Origin: Rapana venosa
Lineage: Eukaryota > Mollusca > Gastropoda > Neogastropoda > Muricidae
DNA: 64,000 bases
Direction of reading: 5' to 3'
NCBI GenBank assembly: GCA_028751875.1
Contig: CM054142.1
Coordinates: 533,733 to 597,732, forward strand
In this document: positions 1-8,929 of the stretch, piece after piece
Layout of the letters: each line of letters opens with the position of its first letter
How positions within the stretch are numbered: position 1 is the first letter of the stretch
The notes under the pieces: generated by a model
Told to the model about the DNA's origin: nothing
What the model saw: the letters and a program-made list of their open reading frames with translations, nothing else
Databases searched by the model: none
Made by a program: the position numbers and the translations under genes

Positions 1-233
1 AAAGCATGAGAAGGATCAGCCAAAATGGCTGTGGCTTTGCGTACAAGCTGCTGATTGCAGAACGACATGAGATCTCTTTGTTCTTTTCCAATTATTTTTG
101 AGCAGATTCTTACAATTCTCTGCAGGCCATTCTTGTTTTTAACACTAAGGTTATTGTACCAACAAATGAAAGCAAAACTTAGAACACTCTCTATGTAAGA
201 CTTGTAAAACAAGGAAAGGATCTTTTTGTCTAC
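1..233 (-). pseudogene. LINE reverse transcriptase C-terminal fragment, running off the window start
   Basis: The minus strand is open without a stop from 233 to base 1. It reads as the region after the catalytic domain of a non-LTR retrotransposon reverse transcriptase. Visible pieces are LFYKSYIESVLSF, then ICWYNNLS, then RIVRICSKIIG, and near the window edge RKATAILADPSH. This order (ending in an 'ILxDPSHPL'-like segment) is known from LINE polyproteins of fish and invertebrates. The upstream part is missing: at about 234-265 it abuts the GPCR pseudogene, so it is a 5'-truncated insertion or a rearrangement joint. The clade is not certain. It is a different family from the LINE at 10.4-12.2 kb. 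It is probably not expressed. Confidence 0.72.
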
Positions 234-249
234 AAAAAATGAGTTCAGT

Positions 250-1071
250 TTCCTCAGAAAATACAGCCTTTGCCCTGTCGGATTTGACATTTCTGTGTAC
301 CGAAACAACATACGGGTAGCGGCTGAGGTACGGCTTTGGCATAGACCTGAGGCTGCTACACCCAGCATCCTGCAAGCTTTTGTTCTTGGTGTCCAAAGTC
401 AGCGGAGCCACGTCTGCCTGGCTGGTGACCTGTGTGACAGTGCAGAGAACAATGGCGGTGCTGTGGCCACACAGGATGAGGGGGATGTGCACTGTGCGGA
501 GAACGTGGATCGTCATAGCCACTCTCGTCCTCGCTGCTTGTGCCCTCAATTCTCATATGTTGCTGGGGATGGAGATTTCTCAGGAAAATCGCTGTCAAAC
601 CGTACCGGGTGTGTACAGATAGTTTTATGTTGTCATCTTCTCCTGGCTGTATTCGTGCTTGGCTTCTGTTTTCCCCTGTGTCTGTTTGTCTGTCTGTGCT
701 ATTGTTCTGTCTGTCAATCTGTTCAGGGCAGTTTCTTCATTGTCCCTGTTTGCAGATGCTGTCTTGAATGTAAGCACTGTGGTTACAGCTGACAGATGCA
801 GGAAATCCTCTTACAGACCGAATGTCATGTTTCTGGCCATCTCCTGTGCTGTCCTGGTTTTGACCCTGCCTCTGTGTGTTTATATCAACTGGGCAAGCTA
901 CTTCTTCAAAACCATCCAACGACACCCGCTGACGATTCCCAAGGTGAATTTAGTAGTTTCCATAATAGATCAACTATGGTATGCCAACATGCAGTCAACG
1001 TTTTTCTCTATTGCCTGACTGGAACCAAATTCAGAAGGGAGTTTATCAGCTGGGTCTGTTGTGACCATTAA
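250..1071 (+). pseudogene. Rhodopsin-class GPCR pseudogene (paralogue of the gene at 4386-5516)
   Basis: Read in the frame of position 380, this matches the intact receptor from TM2 to the short C-tail. It includes the first-loop Cys, the VQR motif at the end of TM3, the TM4 Trp, an LTLP motif in TM6, and LYCLTGTKFR after TM7. It is broken in four ways. The N-terminus and TM1 are absent, and homology starts at about 250-265 next to a LINE end. A 3-base insertion turns a Trp codon into a TAG stop at 317-319. A Tyr codon has become TAG at 620-622. One base is missing near 989-990, shifting the frame before the NSxxN motif of TM7. After that shift the frame ends at TAA 1069-1071, only a few residues past TM7, against a tail of about 35 residues in the intact gene. 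It lies opposite in orientation to the other two copies. It cannot encode a receptor. Confidence 0.9.
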
Positions 1072-1454
1072 TGACCTTGCACCAAACAGACCATCAACTC
1101 AGGGCTTTTCTTCCAAGATGTGGCTGCAACAAAACCTAGAAAAGTGATGTTGATTAGTTTTAGCCTGAATTGTATCAAAAATATGATGCTGTTATATAAA
1201 CACAGGCCTATTCTTTGTTTAAATGTGATTTACTTTAATAGTTCCTGTGTCAGAGTATGTTTTAAGCTATTTTCTTGTTGTGCTTAACAGTTGACCCGGC
1301 ACATGTACGCAGTGTGTGTTTCTTTATGAATGAATATCTGTTAAAGCCCACAGAAATGAACATCATGAGGTACAAGTAAAAGTCTCATCCAAGTAAGAAC
1401 ACGGGGTTCTTTGGCTTAGTGGTAAAGGCCTGGAATGTGAAATAGGTTTAGGAA
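1072..1454. other. Flank of the GPCR pseudogene, no gene seen
   Basis: AT-rich non-coding sequence that may be the old 3' flank of the receptor copy. Near 1411-1430 there is an A-box-like stretch (GGCTTAGTGGT) that could be the head of a decayed SINE. Nothing else is recognised. Confidence 0.4.
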
Positions 1455-1700
1455 CAAAATGTATGGATGCCAGGGGATCTATTAGAATAAACAGCATCCC
1501 GAAATGTTGTGCTAAAAATGTCCCATATTCTACCACTTCCTTTGTTTCTACCTTTTCCCATTTCCTCTCCACCCCCTCTCTCTTGCTTACTTTTCGCCCT
1601 CACAGCCTACCCTATTCCTGCCCTTTTCCAAGGAAATATGAAATCTTTTGTTATCACTCTTGTCATGAGCTGCCCTCAAGTCGTAATGGGTCAGCTGAGG
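1455..1700 (-). repeat. Partial copy of dispersed repeat family M
   Basis: The stretch resembles the copy at 19555-19870: both begin with a 'GCCgGGGG..' segment and AATA.ACAGCATCCC, followed by a pyrimidine-rich CTACC/TTCC run. The better copies are at 3085-3420 and 8365-8705. The match is weak here and the 3' limit is uncertain. Confidence 0.4.
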
Positions 1701-1860
1701 CCAGCGGGCAGACCTCATGCAGCACATGAGAAGACCAGGGACTGCTCCTTCCACACAGTACTGCCATCCAAAGAAATCCAGTTTCAGACCAGACTAAAGG
1801 CTGAAGGAGAGGCACATACATACAGACTGATGGTGTGTCCTTGACCCAGCCACAGCCTTA

Positions 1861-2240
1861 TGCAGTCCAGCCTCTTCCTAGGTTTTTTCCTGTGCGGTTC
1901 TTTTTTTCACCACCAGTGGGACTTGGCGTATGCGACCGTTTTTGCCCATCATAAAGGTAGCCGCAATCAGAATTCGGGGATGTATGCTGAATGTGCTCGG
2001 GTTTCCGTATCCTACTACATGCTGATATAAATTACGGGATCTTTAACACGCGTATTTGATGTTCTGCATGTGTATATACACAAGAGAAATCAAAGCAGCG
2101 GCAGGTCTGCACTTGAAGAATGACATGGGAGATGGTAAAAATCCCCACCCTTAATTCTCCAGACGGTGCCGAGATTCAAACCTATGACTTCATGGTCACA
2201 TGGGATTGAAGTCGAATGGTCTTAACCACTCGCGATAGCG
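1861..2240 (-). repeat. SINE family A, near full length
   Basis: On the minus strand it starts with a tRNA-like head at about 2240. An A-box-like GCGAGTGGTTA is followed by a B-box-like GGTTTGAATCTC. A body containing GTGCAGACCTGCC, GTGTATATACA and GTTAAAGATC comes next, and then a conserved tail with GCGGCTACCTT and ACGGTCGCATACG. The same order is found on the plus strand at 23225-23585. The two copies together define a family of about 360 bp transcribed by RNA polymerase III. It carries no coding potential. Confidence 0.75.
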
Positions 2241-2349
2241 TCTGTCTTGAAGGTACACATGAACATGTTATCCTTGTAAGAGTATGTGTTTCTTTGATAT
2301 GGCAGTAAAGTCATGAAACCTGAAACCAATTCAGTAATAAAACGTATCA

Positions 2350-2645
2350 CATCTTAGGTAACAGTAAAGGTGTTTCATAACGTATGTTGTCATTGGGAGA
2401 GAATTCAGAGACCATTCTCCAGCAATATGTATGGGGCGTCACCTTCCAGCTTTCCCTTTCCGATGTAATGGGGCCCAGTATCCTTTACCTGGGTGGAACT
2501 GTCAACTACTGAGCCAGCTCGCAGTCAACGTCATTGTAACCCGCCCGTGCGCTTAACTTACGTGAAAGTGAGTGCTGCCACTGAGTATCCCGTTCTCATG
2601 GGCATGGGTTTAAACCTTGGGGAAAGCAACTAAGTGACTAAACCC
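2350..2645 (-). repeat. SINE family D, decayed copy
   Basis: It follows the layout of the copy at 21240-21540. A GTAAAGGTGTTTCATAA start is followed by a GGGGCGTCACCT block and a CCTGGGTGGAACTG block, and it ends in a reversed tRNA-like segment (GTGCTGCCACTGAGTATCCC). Substitutions are frequent, so it is an old copy. Confidence 0.5.
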
Positions 2646-2879
2646 AGCCCGCAATCGGTCAAGGTTCTTTTGGGCATCTTCCTCTATATCTTTGTGTGGT
2701 GAAGTTGTGTGCTTCTTCCTCTGTTCTGTTCTTGTCTGTTCTCTTCTCCTCTCTACATCTTGTTCTTCATCCTCTAATCTCTTACATCTTGTCTAACTTG
2801 TCTTGCCTTAACCTGTCCTGTTGTTGTCTGTTGTATGGTTCTTTTCTGCATCTTCTTCTCTTCTATTCTTGTTCTTGTT

Positions 2880-2899
2880 GTTCGTTCTTGTTGTTGTTG

Positions 2900-2934
<35 letters not shown>

Positions 2935-3066
2935 TGTTTTCTTCTTCTTCTTCTTCTTCTTCTTCTTCTTCTTCTTCTTCTTCTTCTTCTTCTTCTTCTT
3001 TTCTTCCTTCTTTTCTTCTGTCTTTTTTTGTTGTTTTTTGTGTCTTCTTCTTCTTCTTCTTCTTTT
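2880..3066 (+). repeat. TTG then TTC trinucleotide microsatellites
   Basis: About 16 TTG units (2890-2936) run into about 20 TTC units (2941-3000), with a second short TTC run at 3043-3063. They sit directly before a copy of repeat family M. The other plus-strand copy at 8.4 kb also has TTG/TCG runs in front, so the microsatellite probably belongs to the mobile unit. Open frames across it are low complexity and not genes. Confidence 0.85.
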
Positions 3067-3084
3067 CTTTGTCTCGTTCGTCGT

Positions 3085-3420
3085 CATTGACGTCGTCGTA
3101 GTCGAACGTTTAGACAGCAACTATTATTGTCTATCATTGAGGGAAAATGCGTTGCGCTGCCGTTAAGCGCCTGTCAAGTCAGGCCCAGTGTATCCAAATT
3201 CGGTGTGGGAGACAATTGTTATCTTCTAAGTCTTTCTGGTAAGAGACAGGAGATTGGACCAAGATGGCAGAACATAGACAAGAAGGAGGTGACAGGAAGA
3301 AAAGAACAAGGCAGAAACAACTGGAGGGCTAAAAAAAGAGGGAAACCATGGCACAGAATTTCCAGAAGGTGGGGATGTTATCTACACTGAAAGGCCCCTA
3401 GCATCCATTGGGGAAACACT
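3085..3420 (+). repeat. Dispersed repeat family M, copy 1
   Basis: It shares a long stretch with 8365-8705 (plus) and 19555-19870 (minus). Common blocks are TCGAACG.T.AGACA, GCGTTGCGCTGCC.TTAA.CG, AAGTCAGG, the purine-rich GGACCAAGA.GGCAGAA, and a closing CTGAAAGGC.C..... GCATCC. No coding capacity and no clear terminal inverted repeats. It could be a MITE or a SINE without a recognisable head. Confidence 0.65.
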
Positions 3421-3599
3421 GATGTTTTAGGGGCTCCTTCAGATCATGCACAGCATGGTCGTTAAGAAAACTCTGATCAGATCTTTTTGCCAGTGTCTAT
3501 TGGATTGCGTGTTTGAGGTTTCTTCTCTTGATTTTACTATTTCTGGTTGAATTTCATGTAAACAACTGGATGGAAGGAATTCAGTTGGAATCATAAATA

Positions 3600-3971
3600 C
3601 AACATTAAACCACACATGTGTGTATGTGTGTGTGTGTGAAGGGAAGTGAAGTCAAGTCAAATTTTTATTTCCAGAAGGTACAGTGAATAAAGCAATGCAT
3701 CAAGCCATTTATCTAGGAACAAAAACAAATTGATCAATATTATCTAAATACATTATTACCATAACCAGTAATAATAAAACTGACTCCAAAAGAAAAAAAC
3801 AGGAGAAAAAAACACACACGATCAAAAACAAGCACAAAATGAATGAAACCACCAACAGCAAAAACGGAAAAACGGGTCCATCCCGCCCGCCCCCCAAAAA
3901 GAAAAGTACACTACAGAACTCGTACACACATACACGCGCGACAACACACACACACACACGCACACACACAC

Positions 3972-4064
<93 letters not shown>

Positions 4065-4294
4065 TACACACACGCAACGCAACACAACACACATACACAC
4101 ATTCACACACATACACACGTATATACACACGCAAACATAGATTTGGATTACAAGAAAATGAGAGGAAAACATGATAAATGTTCTGAGTGTGTGTGTGTTT
4201 GCGTGCGTGTATGTGTGTGCGTATGTGCGCGCACCTCTGTGTGTATATATGTGCGTGCGTGTGCACGCGCGCGCGGTGTGTGTGTGTGTGTGTT

Positions 4295-4333
<39 letters not shown>

Positions 4334-4343
4334 TGTTTGTGTG
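3600..4343. repeat. CA/TG microsatellite block next to the intact GPCR
   Basis: Long CA runs at about 3944-4125 switch strand to TG runs at about 4183-4343, with an opening TG run at 3604-3636. The unit starting at GAAGTCAAGTCAAAT (about 3647) with a TACA.TGAATAA motif recurs at 6325-6365, so the array travels with a dispersed repeat. The block begins about 40 bases beyond the stop codon of the receptor gene on the minus strand, so it probably lies in that gene's 3' UTR. Confidence 0.85.
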
Positions 4344-4385
4344 CATACATTTGTTTCCGTGTAGACTAGACTGAGGTGAATTCCT

Positions 4386-5516
4386 TTACACGCCACGCTG
4401 TTTCCACGCTGGTTTGCCTGTGCCCGTCTCCACCGCCTCTGGAGCTGTGTGCTGGACAGAGGGGGCAGGGGGGCTCTGGGCGCCACAGCAGCGGACCCAG
4501 CTGATAAACTCCTGCCTGAACTTGGTGCCAGTCAGGCAGTAGAGGCCGAAATTGACGGCGCTGTTGAGGTACCACAGCTGATGAGTGACGGCATGCACCA
4601 GACTGACCAGAGGAATGGACCTTGGGTATCGCCCTGTCGTTCTGTAGATAGAGCTGGACCAGATCAGGTACACACACATAGGCAGGGTTAACACCAGGAA
4701 GGCACAGGAGATGGTCAGAACCATGACCGTTGTCCTGTAAGAGGTCTTCTTGCGGCTGTCAGCTCTGAGTCCAGTGCTGATATGAGAACCAGCTTGTGAA
4801 GAAATGGAAGAAGACACTGCCACTGCCACCCTGAACAGAGTGACCGACAGTATGACATCACAGACAAACAGGCAAACGCTGGGGAATACAGAAGCCATGA
4901 GTGAGTACACCCAGGAGAAGACCAGAACGTAAAAATATCTGTACGTGCCTGGCGTGGTCTGACACCTGTTTTCCTTGGAGATGTTCATTCCCAGCAACAC
5001 GTGAGAGTCCAGCACACAAGCAGCCAGGACGAGAGTGGCTATGACGATCCACGTTCTCCGCACAGTGCACATCACCCTCATCCTGTGTGGCCACAGCACC
5101 GCCATTGTTCTCTGCACTGTCACACAGGTCACCAGCCAGGCAGACGTGGCTCCGCTGACTTTGGCCACCCAGAACAAAAGCTTGCAGGATGCTGGGTGTA
5201 GCAGCCTCAGGTCTATGCCAAAGCCGTACCTCAGCCACCCGTGTGCTGTTTCGGTACACAGAAATGTCAAATCCGACAGGGCAAGGGCCATAAGAATGGT
5301 GTGCTGAGAAGAGTTGTGGTGCTTGATACGATGCATGACGAAGACGGTGGCGATGTTTCCAAAGCCTCCCAGAAGAAGAATAGCTAGGGGGGATATTTTC
5401 CAGATGATCATTGCGGCTTGATAGGCAGGGTGCTCATCCTGTGATGATGTATCATCCTTAGTCCACTGTGGTGTGATGTTGTGTAGTCCACTGGTGTTTC
5501 TTGTAACGCTGTTCAT
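4386..5516 (-). CDS. Intact rhodopsin-class GPCR, 376 residues (molluscan peptide-receptor-like)
   Basis: A seven-helix plasma-membrane receptor. The ATG at 5514-5516 is chosen because a splice acceptor (pyrimidine run, then TTTACAG) lies about 40 bases upstream with exon start near 5553; a longer open frame to 5666 would run through it. The N-terminus has two glycosylation sequons (NTS at 7, NIT at 13). Helices lie near residues 38-62, 72-92, 110-136, 154-176, 195-225, 264-286 and 306-328. Family marks are GN in TM1, D82 in LALSD, the Cys111-Cys185 disulphide pair, W156 in TM4, P279 in LTLP, and NSAVN from 318. Two activation motifs are altered: D/ERY is VQR (134-136), and NPxxY is NFGLY (322-326). 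A helix-8-like TKFRQEF is followed by two Cys that could be palmitoylated. It resembles lineage-expanded FMRFamide- or other peptide-receptor-like genes of molluscs; the ligand is unknown. Confidence 0.87.
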   Translation of the reverse strand: MNSVTRNTSGLHNITPQWTKDDTSSQDEHPAYQAAMIIWKISPLAILLLGGFGNIATVFVMHRIKHHNSSQHTILMALALSDLTFLCTETAHGWLRYGFGIDLRLLHPASCKLLFWVAKVSGATSAWLVTCVTVQRTMAVLWPHRMRVMCTVRRTWIVIATLVLAACVLDSHVLLGMNISKENRCQTTPGTYRYFYVLVFSWVYSLMASVFPSVCLFVCDVILSVTLFRVAVAVSSSISSQAGSHISTGLRADSRKKTSYRTTVMVLTISCAFLVLTLPMCVYLIWSSSIYRTTGRYPRSIPLVSLVHAVTHQLWYLNSAVNFGLYCLTGTKFRQEFISWVRCCGAQSPPAPSVQHTAPEAVETGTGKPAWKQRGV

Positions 5517-5544
5517 GGCTTCTTGATCCTTGTGGAATGGTGCA

Positions 5545-5562
5545 GTCGTTTTCCTGTAAAAT
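5545..5562 (-). promoter_or_regulatory. Probable splice acceptor upstream of the GPCR start codon
   Basis: On the minus strand a pyrimidine-rich CTCCACATTTTACAG ends at about 5554, giving an exon start at 5553 and about 36 bases of 5' UTR before ATG 5516. It implies at least one non-coding upstream exon further right on the window. No confident promoter was seen. Confidence 0.5.
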
Positions 5563-5666
5563 GTGGAGAAAAGAAAGACATGATTCTGACTGACAGAAAA
5601 GTTTGGATCATTCTTTACAATTGTGTAGCATTTTTGTGACTGATAAACGCCATGAAAATTTTGCAT

Positions 5667-6216
5667 AATTTTCAGGTAACCTATTGGTCACTCACAACAC
5701 AGCACCCAGTACATTTTTTCATGGACCTTAGCTGCAAAACTGTAATATTACACGTGATGGGCGTTGAAATCCCTGTCTGTAAACTATTTTATTAACACAC
5801 GTTTTTTCATGTAAATACAGGTTATAAACATCCAAATAAATAACATAGATCACCTCTGCTTAAAATAAGACCTAAAATTCATCAGTATCATCCGAAGGCC
5901 AAAATGAATATCGTTTATGAATGGAACACGACGAGCGTGAGGTTGTGTCCTGCTGCTGCTTGAAGGACGCCATAGCTGGGCAAGAGTTTGATTAGAAAGT
6001 TGTATAATAGTCCCAGGGGACATAATCGGATTTAGGGAGTGTGGTGGCAAGTCATCCCCCTTGAGCTCCTCAGGCCACCATTAAAATAGTAGAACACTTC
6101 TCTAGGCAGCGGTGCCAGGCCCGCGCAGGCATGAAAGTGTTGCACGAGCCCGGCTGTGTACATTTATGCTGGGCAGGTTTAGACCTTGTGATTTTAATTC
6201 CGCGGGCAAGCGTGCG
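5667..6216. other. Sequence upstream of the GPCR gene, nothing recognised
   Basis: Unique-looking sequence of mixed composition, probably an intron or 5' flank of the receptor gene. No long open frame, no repeat shared within the window and no clear TATA element. Confidence 0.35.
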
Positions 6217-6217
6217 G

Positions 6218-6319
<102 letters not shown>

Positions 6320-6456
6320 TGTCGTCAAATCAAACTTTCGTCCCCAGATGGTACATTGAATAAGCAGTGCAACTGCTAATTTCATTTAGCCATTCATCTA
6401 AAAAAAAGTATAGATGTGTATATGTGTATGCGCGCACGTGCATGCGTGTCTGTGTA

Positions 6457-6458
<2 letters not shown>

Positions 6459-6505
<47 letters not shown>
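6459..6505 (+). repeat. GA microsatellite
   Basis: About 22 GA units directly in front of a LINE reverse transcriptase fragment. Confidence 0.95.
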
Positions 6506-6514
<9 letters not shown>

Positions 6515-6520
6515 CTTGTA

Positions 6521-6961
6521 ACGCTTATGCAGTTTTCTATATTTGAGACACTGACTGCTGAAACAGCAAAGCGAATCCAGTCATTTGAAACAAAATGCCA
6601 TAGAAAACTGCTGGGCATATCCTGGAGAGAACGAAAGGCCAATGAATTTGTCAAGAGCCAAATAACACGGCTGGCAGGTCCACAGGAACCCCTTCTCACC
6701 ATCGTCAAGAAGAAAAAGCTGACATGGTTCGGCCACGTCACCCGCCACAACACTCTGCCAAAAACAGTACTGCAGGGAACACTCGAAGGTGGCAGAAAGA
6801 GGGGAAGACAGAACAAGTCATGGATGGACAACATCAGAGAATGGACCAGGATGAATGACTCGGCACTACTGCGCAGAGCCGAGGACCGAAATGGATGGAG
6901 GAGGCTTACCACGGCATCGTCTTTCGTGTCTCCCCCACGACCTCCAAGGTCACGGGACTGA
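6521..6961 (+). pseudogene. RTE/craniofacial-protein-2-like LINE, reverse transcriptase C-terminal fragment
   Basis: The frame encodes the segment after the polymerase domain: LTAETAKRIQSFETKC, LLGISWRE, LAGPQEPLLTIVKK, WFGHVTRH, LPKTVLQGT, GGRKRGRQ, MDNIREWT, and RAEDRNGWRRL before the stop at 6959-6961. This chain of motifs is characteristic of endonuclease-reverse transcriptase LINEs that are abundant in molluscs and other marine invertebrates. The stop is followed at once by a short ATG repeat, which is typical of the 3' tail of this group. Everything upstream, including endonuclease and polymerase, is missing, and a GA microsatellite sits at the break. It is a dead 5'-truncated copy. Confidence 0.85.
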
Positions 6962-7149
6962 TGATGATGATGATGATATTTGAGATGATAAAAATCACTT
7001 ATTAGTAGGTTAAAAAAAGAAACACCCAAAACTTAAACAAACATGTCTTTGTCTTTGAGATAATAAAGGTTTTGAATTTGAAATTTGAATTTGAATTTGA
7101 AACAGCCCCCCACCTCGCCGTACTTTTTACCTGTATATATATTACCAGG

Positions 7150-7557
7150 AGACGCGTGAAGAGGCAGGTGCAGGGAGCTACGGACGGATCCCTCAAGACC
7201 TCCTCTACAGAGAACTTGTGCAGGGAAAACGTCCCACAGGCAGACCACTGCTGCGATTCAAAGACGTATGCAAGAGGGAGTTAAAAGCCCTGAACATCGA
7301 CCAGAACAACTGGGAAGCAACAGCCCTCAAACGGTCAGCCTGGAGACAGACTGTGCAGAAATGTCTCTCCAAGTTCGAAGAGACTCGCTCAGCAGCACGA
7401 AGCAAAGAGAAGGAGAAGAAAGGCTGCAGCCCAGACAGACAGACAGACCAGCATTGTCAAACTTCATCTGTGCCCTCTGACATAGGCACTGTCTGTCATT
7501 CCTGTGTGGGACTGGCCAGCCACAGCCGACGCTGTACCAGAATGAACACCTAGAGCG
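7150..7557 (+). pseudogene. Second LINE type, C-terminal fragment with a broken zinc-finger end
   Basis: The frame reads GRIPQDLLYRELVQGKRPTG, then RFKDVCKRELKALNID, NNWEATA, RSAWRQTVQK and FEETRSAA. These are motifs that follow the reverse transcriptase in another LINE group. A C2H2-like finger is expected at the end. Its halves are present (FICAL near 7463-7480, and CHSCVGLASHSRRC near 7490-7540) but lie in different frames, so at least one frameshift has occurred. The ending CTCCATAGTCTTCCGAGACTGAAGGAGGCC (about 7560-7590) looks like this element's conserved 3' untranslated region. No complete element is present. Confidence 0.75.
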
Positions 7558-7746
7558 TAACTCCATAGTCTTCCGAGACTGAAGGAGGCCTATGTACTGG
7601 GGGGCGAGTGAAGAAGGAGCTGCAGTGAACTACTCGTGCCTTCAACCTTGCCGCACACGAGAAGTAAAACCACAGCTTCTTGCAGCTGACAAACTCCACC
7701 GTTGCTAAGATTTAGAATCTTTTAAAAATAACAACCCACCCCCCAC

Positions 7747-7845
7747 GAAATGCTAAGGAAAGCAGAGAAACGTGGAGAGTGGAGGAAGCTGGTTGCAAAC
7801 TCTTCATTGGTGCCCCCACGATCCACGGGACTATGTGGTAGGTGA
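7747..7845 (+). pseudogene. RTE LINE, last ~32 codons only
   Basis: A very short remnant reading EMLRKAEKRGEWRKLV, then SSLVPPRSTGL, with the stop at 7843-7845, followed by GGTGAAGGTGAAGGTG. The same ending, including the GGTGAAGG tail, is found in degraded form at about 27200-27275. It is a tiny 5'-truncated insertion. Confidence 0.72.
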
Positions 7846-7947
7846 AGGTGAAGGTGGAAAAAATCTTCAGTGATCGGTTAAAGACATATTGGAGAACTAT
7901 TTTTGAACAGCTTCAAGCAGATTCGTTGCAAGCTTTGGGTCAGAGAA

Positions 7948-7969
7948 GTGAGTGAGTGAGTGAGTGAGT

Positions 7970-8027
<58 letters not shown>

Positions 8028-8062
8028 GTGTGAGTGTGCGTGCATGTGTGCGTGCGTGCGTG
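7948..8062 (+). repeat. GTGA then TG microsatellite
   Basis: Short GAGT units pass into about 20 TG units and then a TG/CG mix. No coding content. Confidence 0.9.
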
Positions 8063-8364
8063 TAACTTTACCTACCTGTACTCGCGGCTGCAATAGTTCA
8101 AGCGAAAGGTTACTGATAGCAGTTTAAGCGTCCTGGACATTTCTGATCACAATGAAGTGCATATCGCCACTGCTGCTACTGCAAGTGCTGCCGATAACAC
8201 TGTTGCTGCAGCACTACAACATCATCATTTACAGTTGCATTAGCAGCAACAGCATCCATAGCTGCAGCTGCAGTCGTGGCAACTGCAAGTGGCGCTATTC
8301 CTCTTGTTCTGCTCTTGTTTTTGTTGTTGTTTTGTTGTTGTTATTGTTGTTTGTTGTTGTTATT

Positions 8365-8705
8365 CTTCTTCATCATCGTCGTCATCGTCGTCGTCGTCGA
8401 ACGCTCAGACAACAATAATTGATGTCTGTTATATGAGCAAAACAAAATCCTTCGTTGCGCTGCCATTAAACGCGTAAGAAGTCAGGTCAAGTGCATCCGA
8501 CTTCAGCGTGGTAGAGAACTATCTTTTAAGTCTTTCGGGGGAGGGTGGGGAGGCAGAAGAATGGACCAAGAAGGCAGAAAATAGACAAGAAGGAACGAAA
8601 AGGAACAAGACAGAAATAAAAAGAGAGGGATAGAAAAGAGGTAATTCTAGAAGGTGGGGGTGTTATTATACTGAAAGGCACGTCCCCAGGCATCCCCACT
8701 GACGG
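8365..8705 (+). repeat. Dispersed repeat family M, copy 2
   Basis: It matches 3085-3420 along its whole length, including the preceding TTG and TCG trinucleotide runs (8311-8400), and ends in the same CTGAAAGGCAC...GGCATCCCC. The copy at 19555-19870 is inverted. Function is unknown; it has no useful reading frame. Confidence 0.65.
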
Positions 8706-8929
8706 GAGTGGCGATATTCCATCAGAAAACGCAGCAGAAAGTTTGAACTTTAGAGAAGAAACAGCAGAAGAAAAAAGTCTTTTTTTTTGGTCACAAATTG
8801 TCAATATTAACAGCTGAGCTTGTTGATATCTTATCAGGGTTCGAATACTTGATAAATCTGACACAAAACTTGTTTAAAGCGCCTTTTGTTGATTCAACAT
8901 CTGTTTTACAAGCTTATAATCTGTTGATA

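Noticed and set aside
226..792. 188-residue plus-strand frame over the GPCR pseudogene
   Set aside because: It is out of frame with receptor homology. A similar shadow frame appears at 4858-5259 in the intact gene.
3709..4364. Long open frames of His/Thr or Val/Cys on both strands
   Set aside because: They are translations of CA/TG microsatellites.
5517..5666. Longer N-terminus (50 more residues) for the intact GPCR
   Set aside because: A splice acceptor lies inside it at about 5554, and the extension has no match in other copies. The ATG at 5516 gives a usual N-terminus with two sequons.
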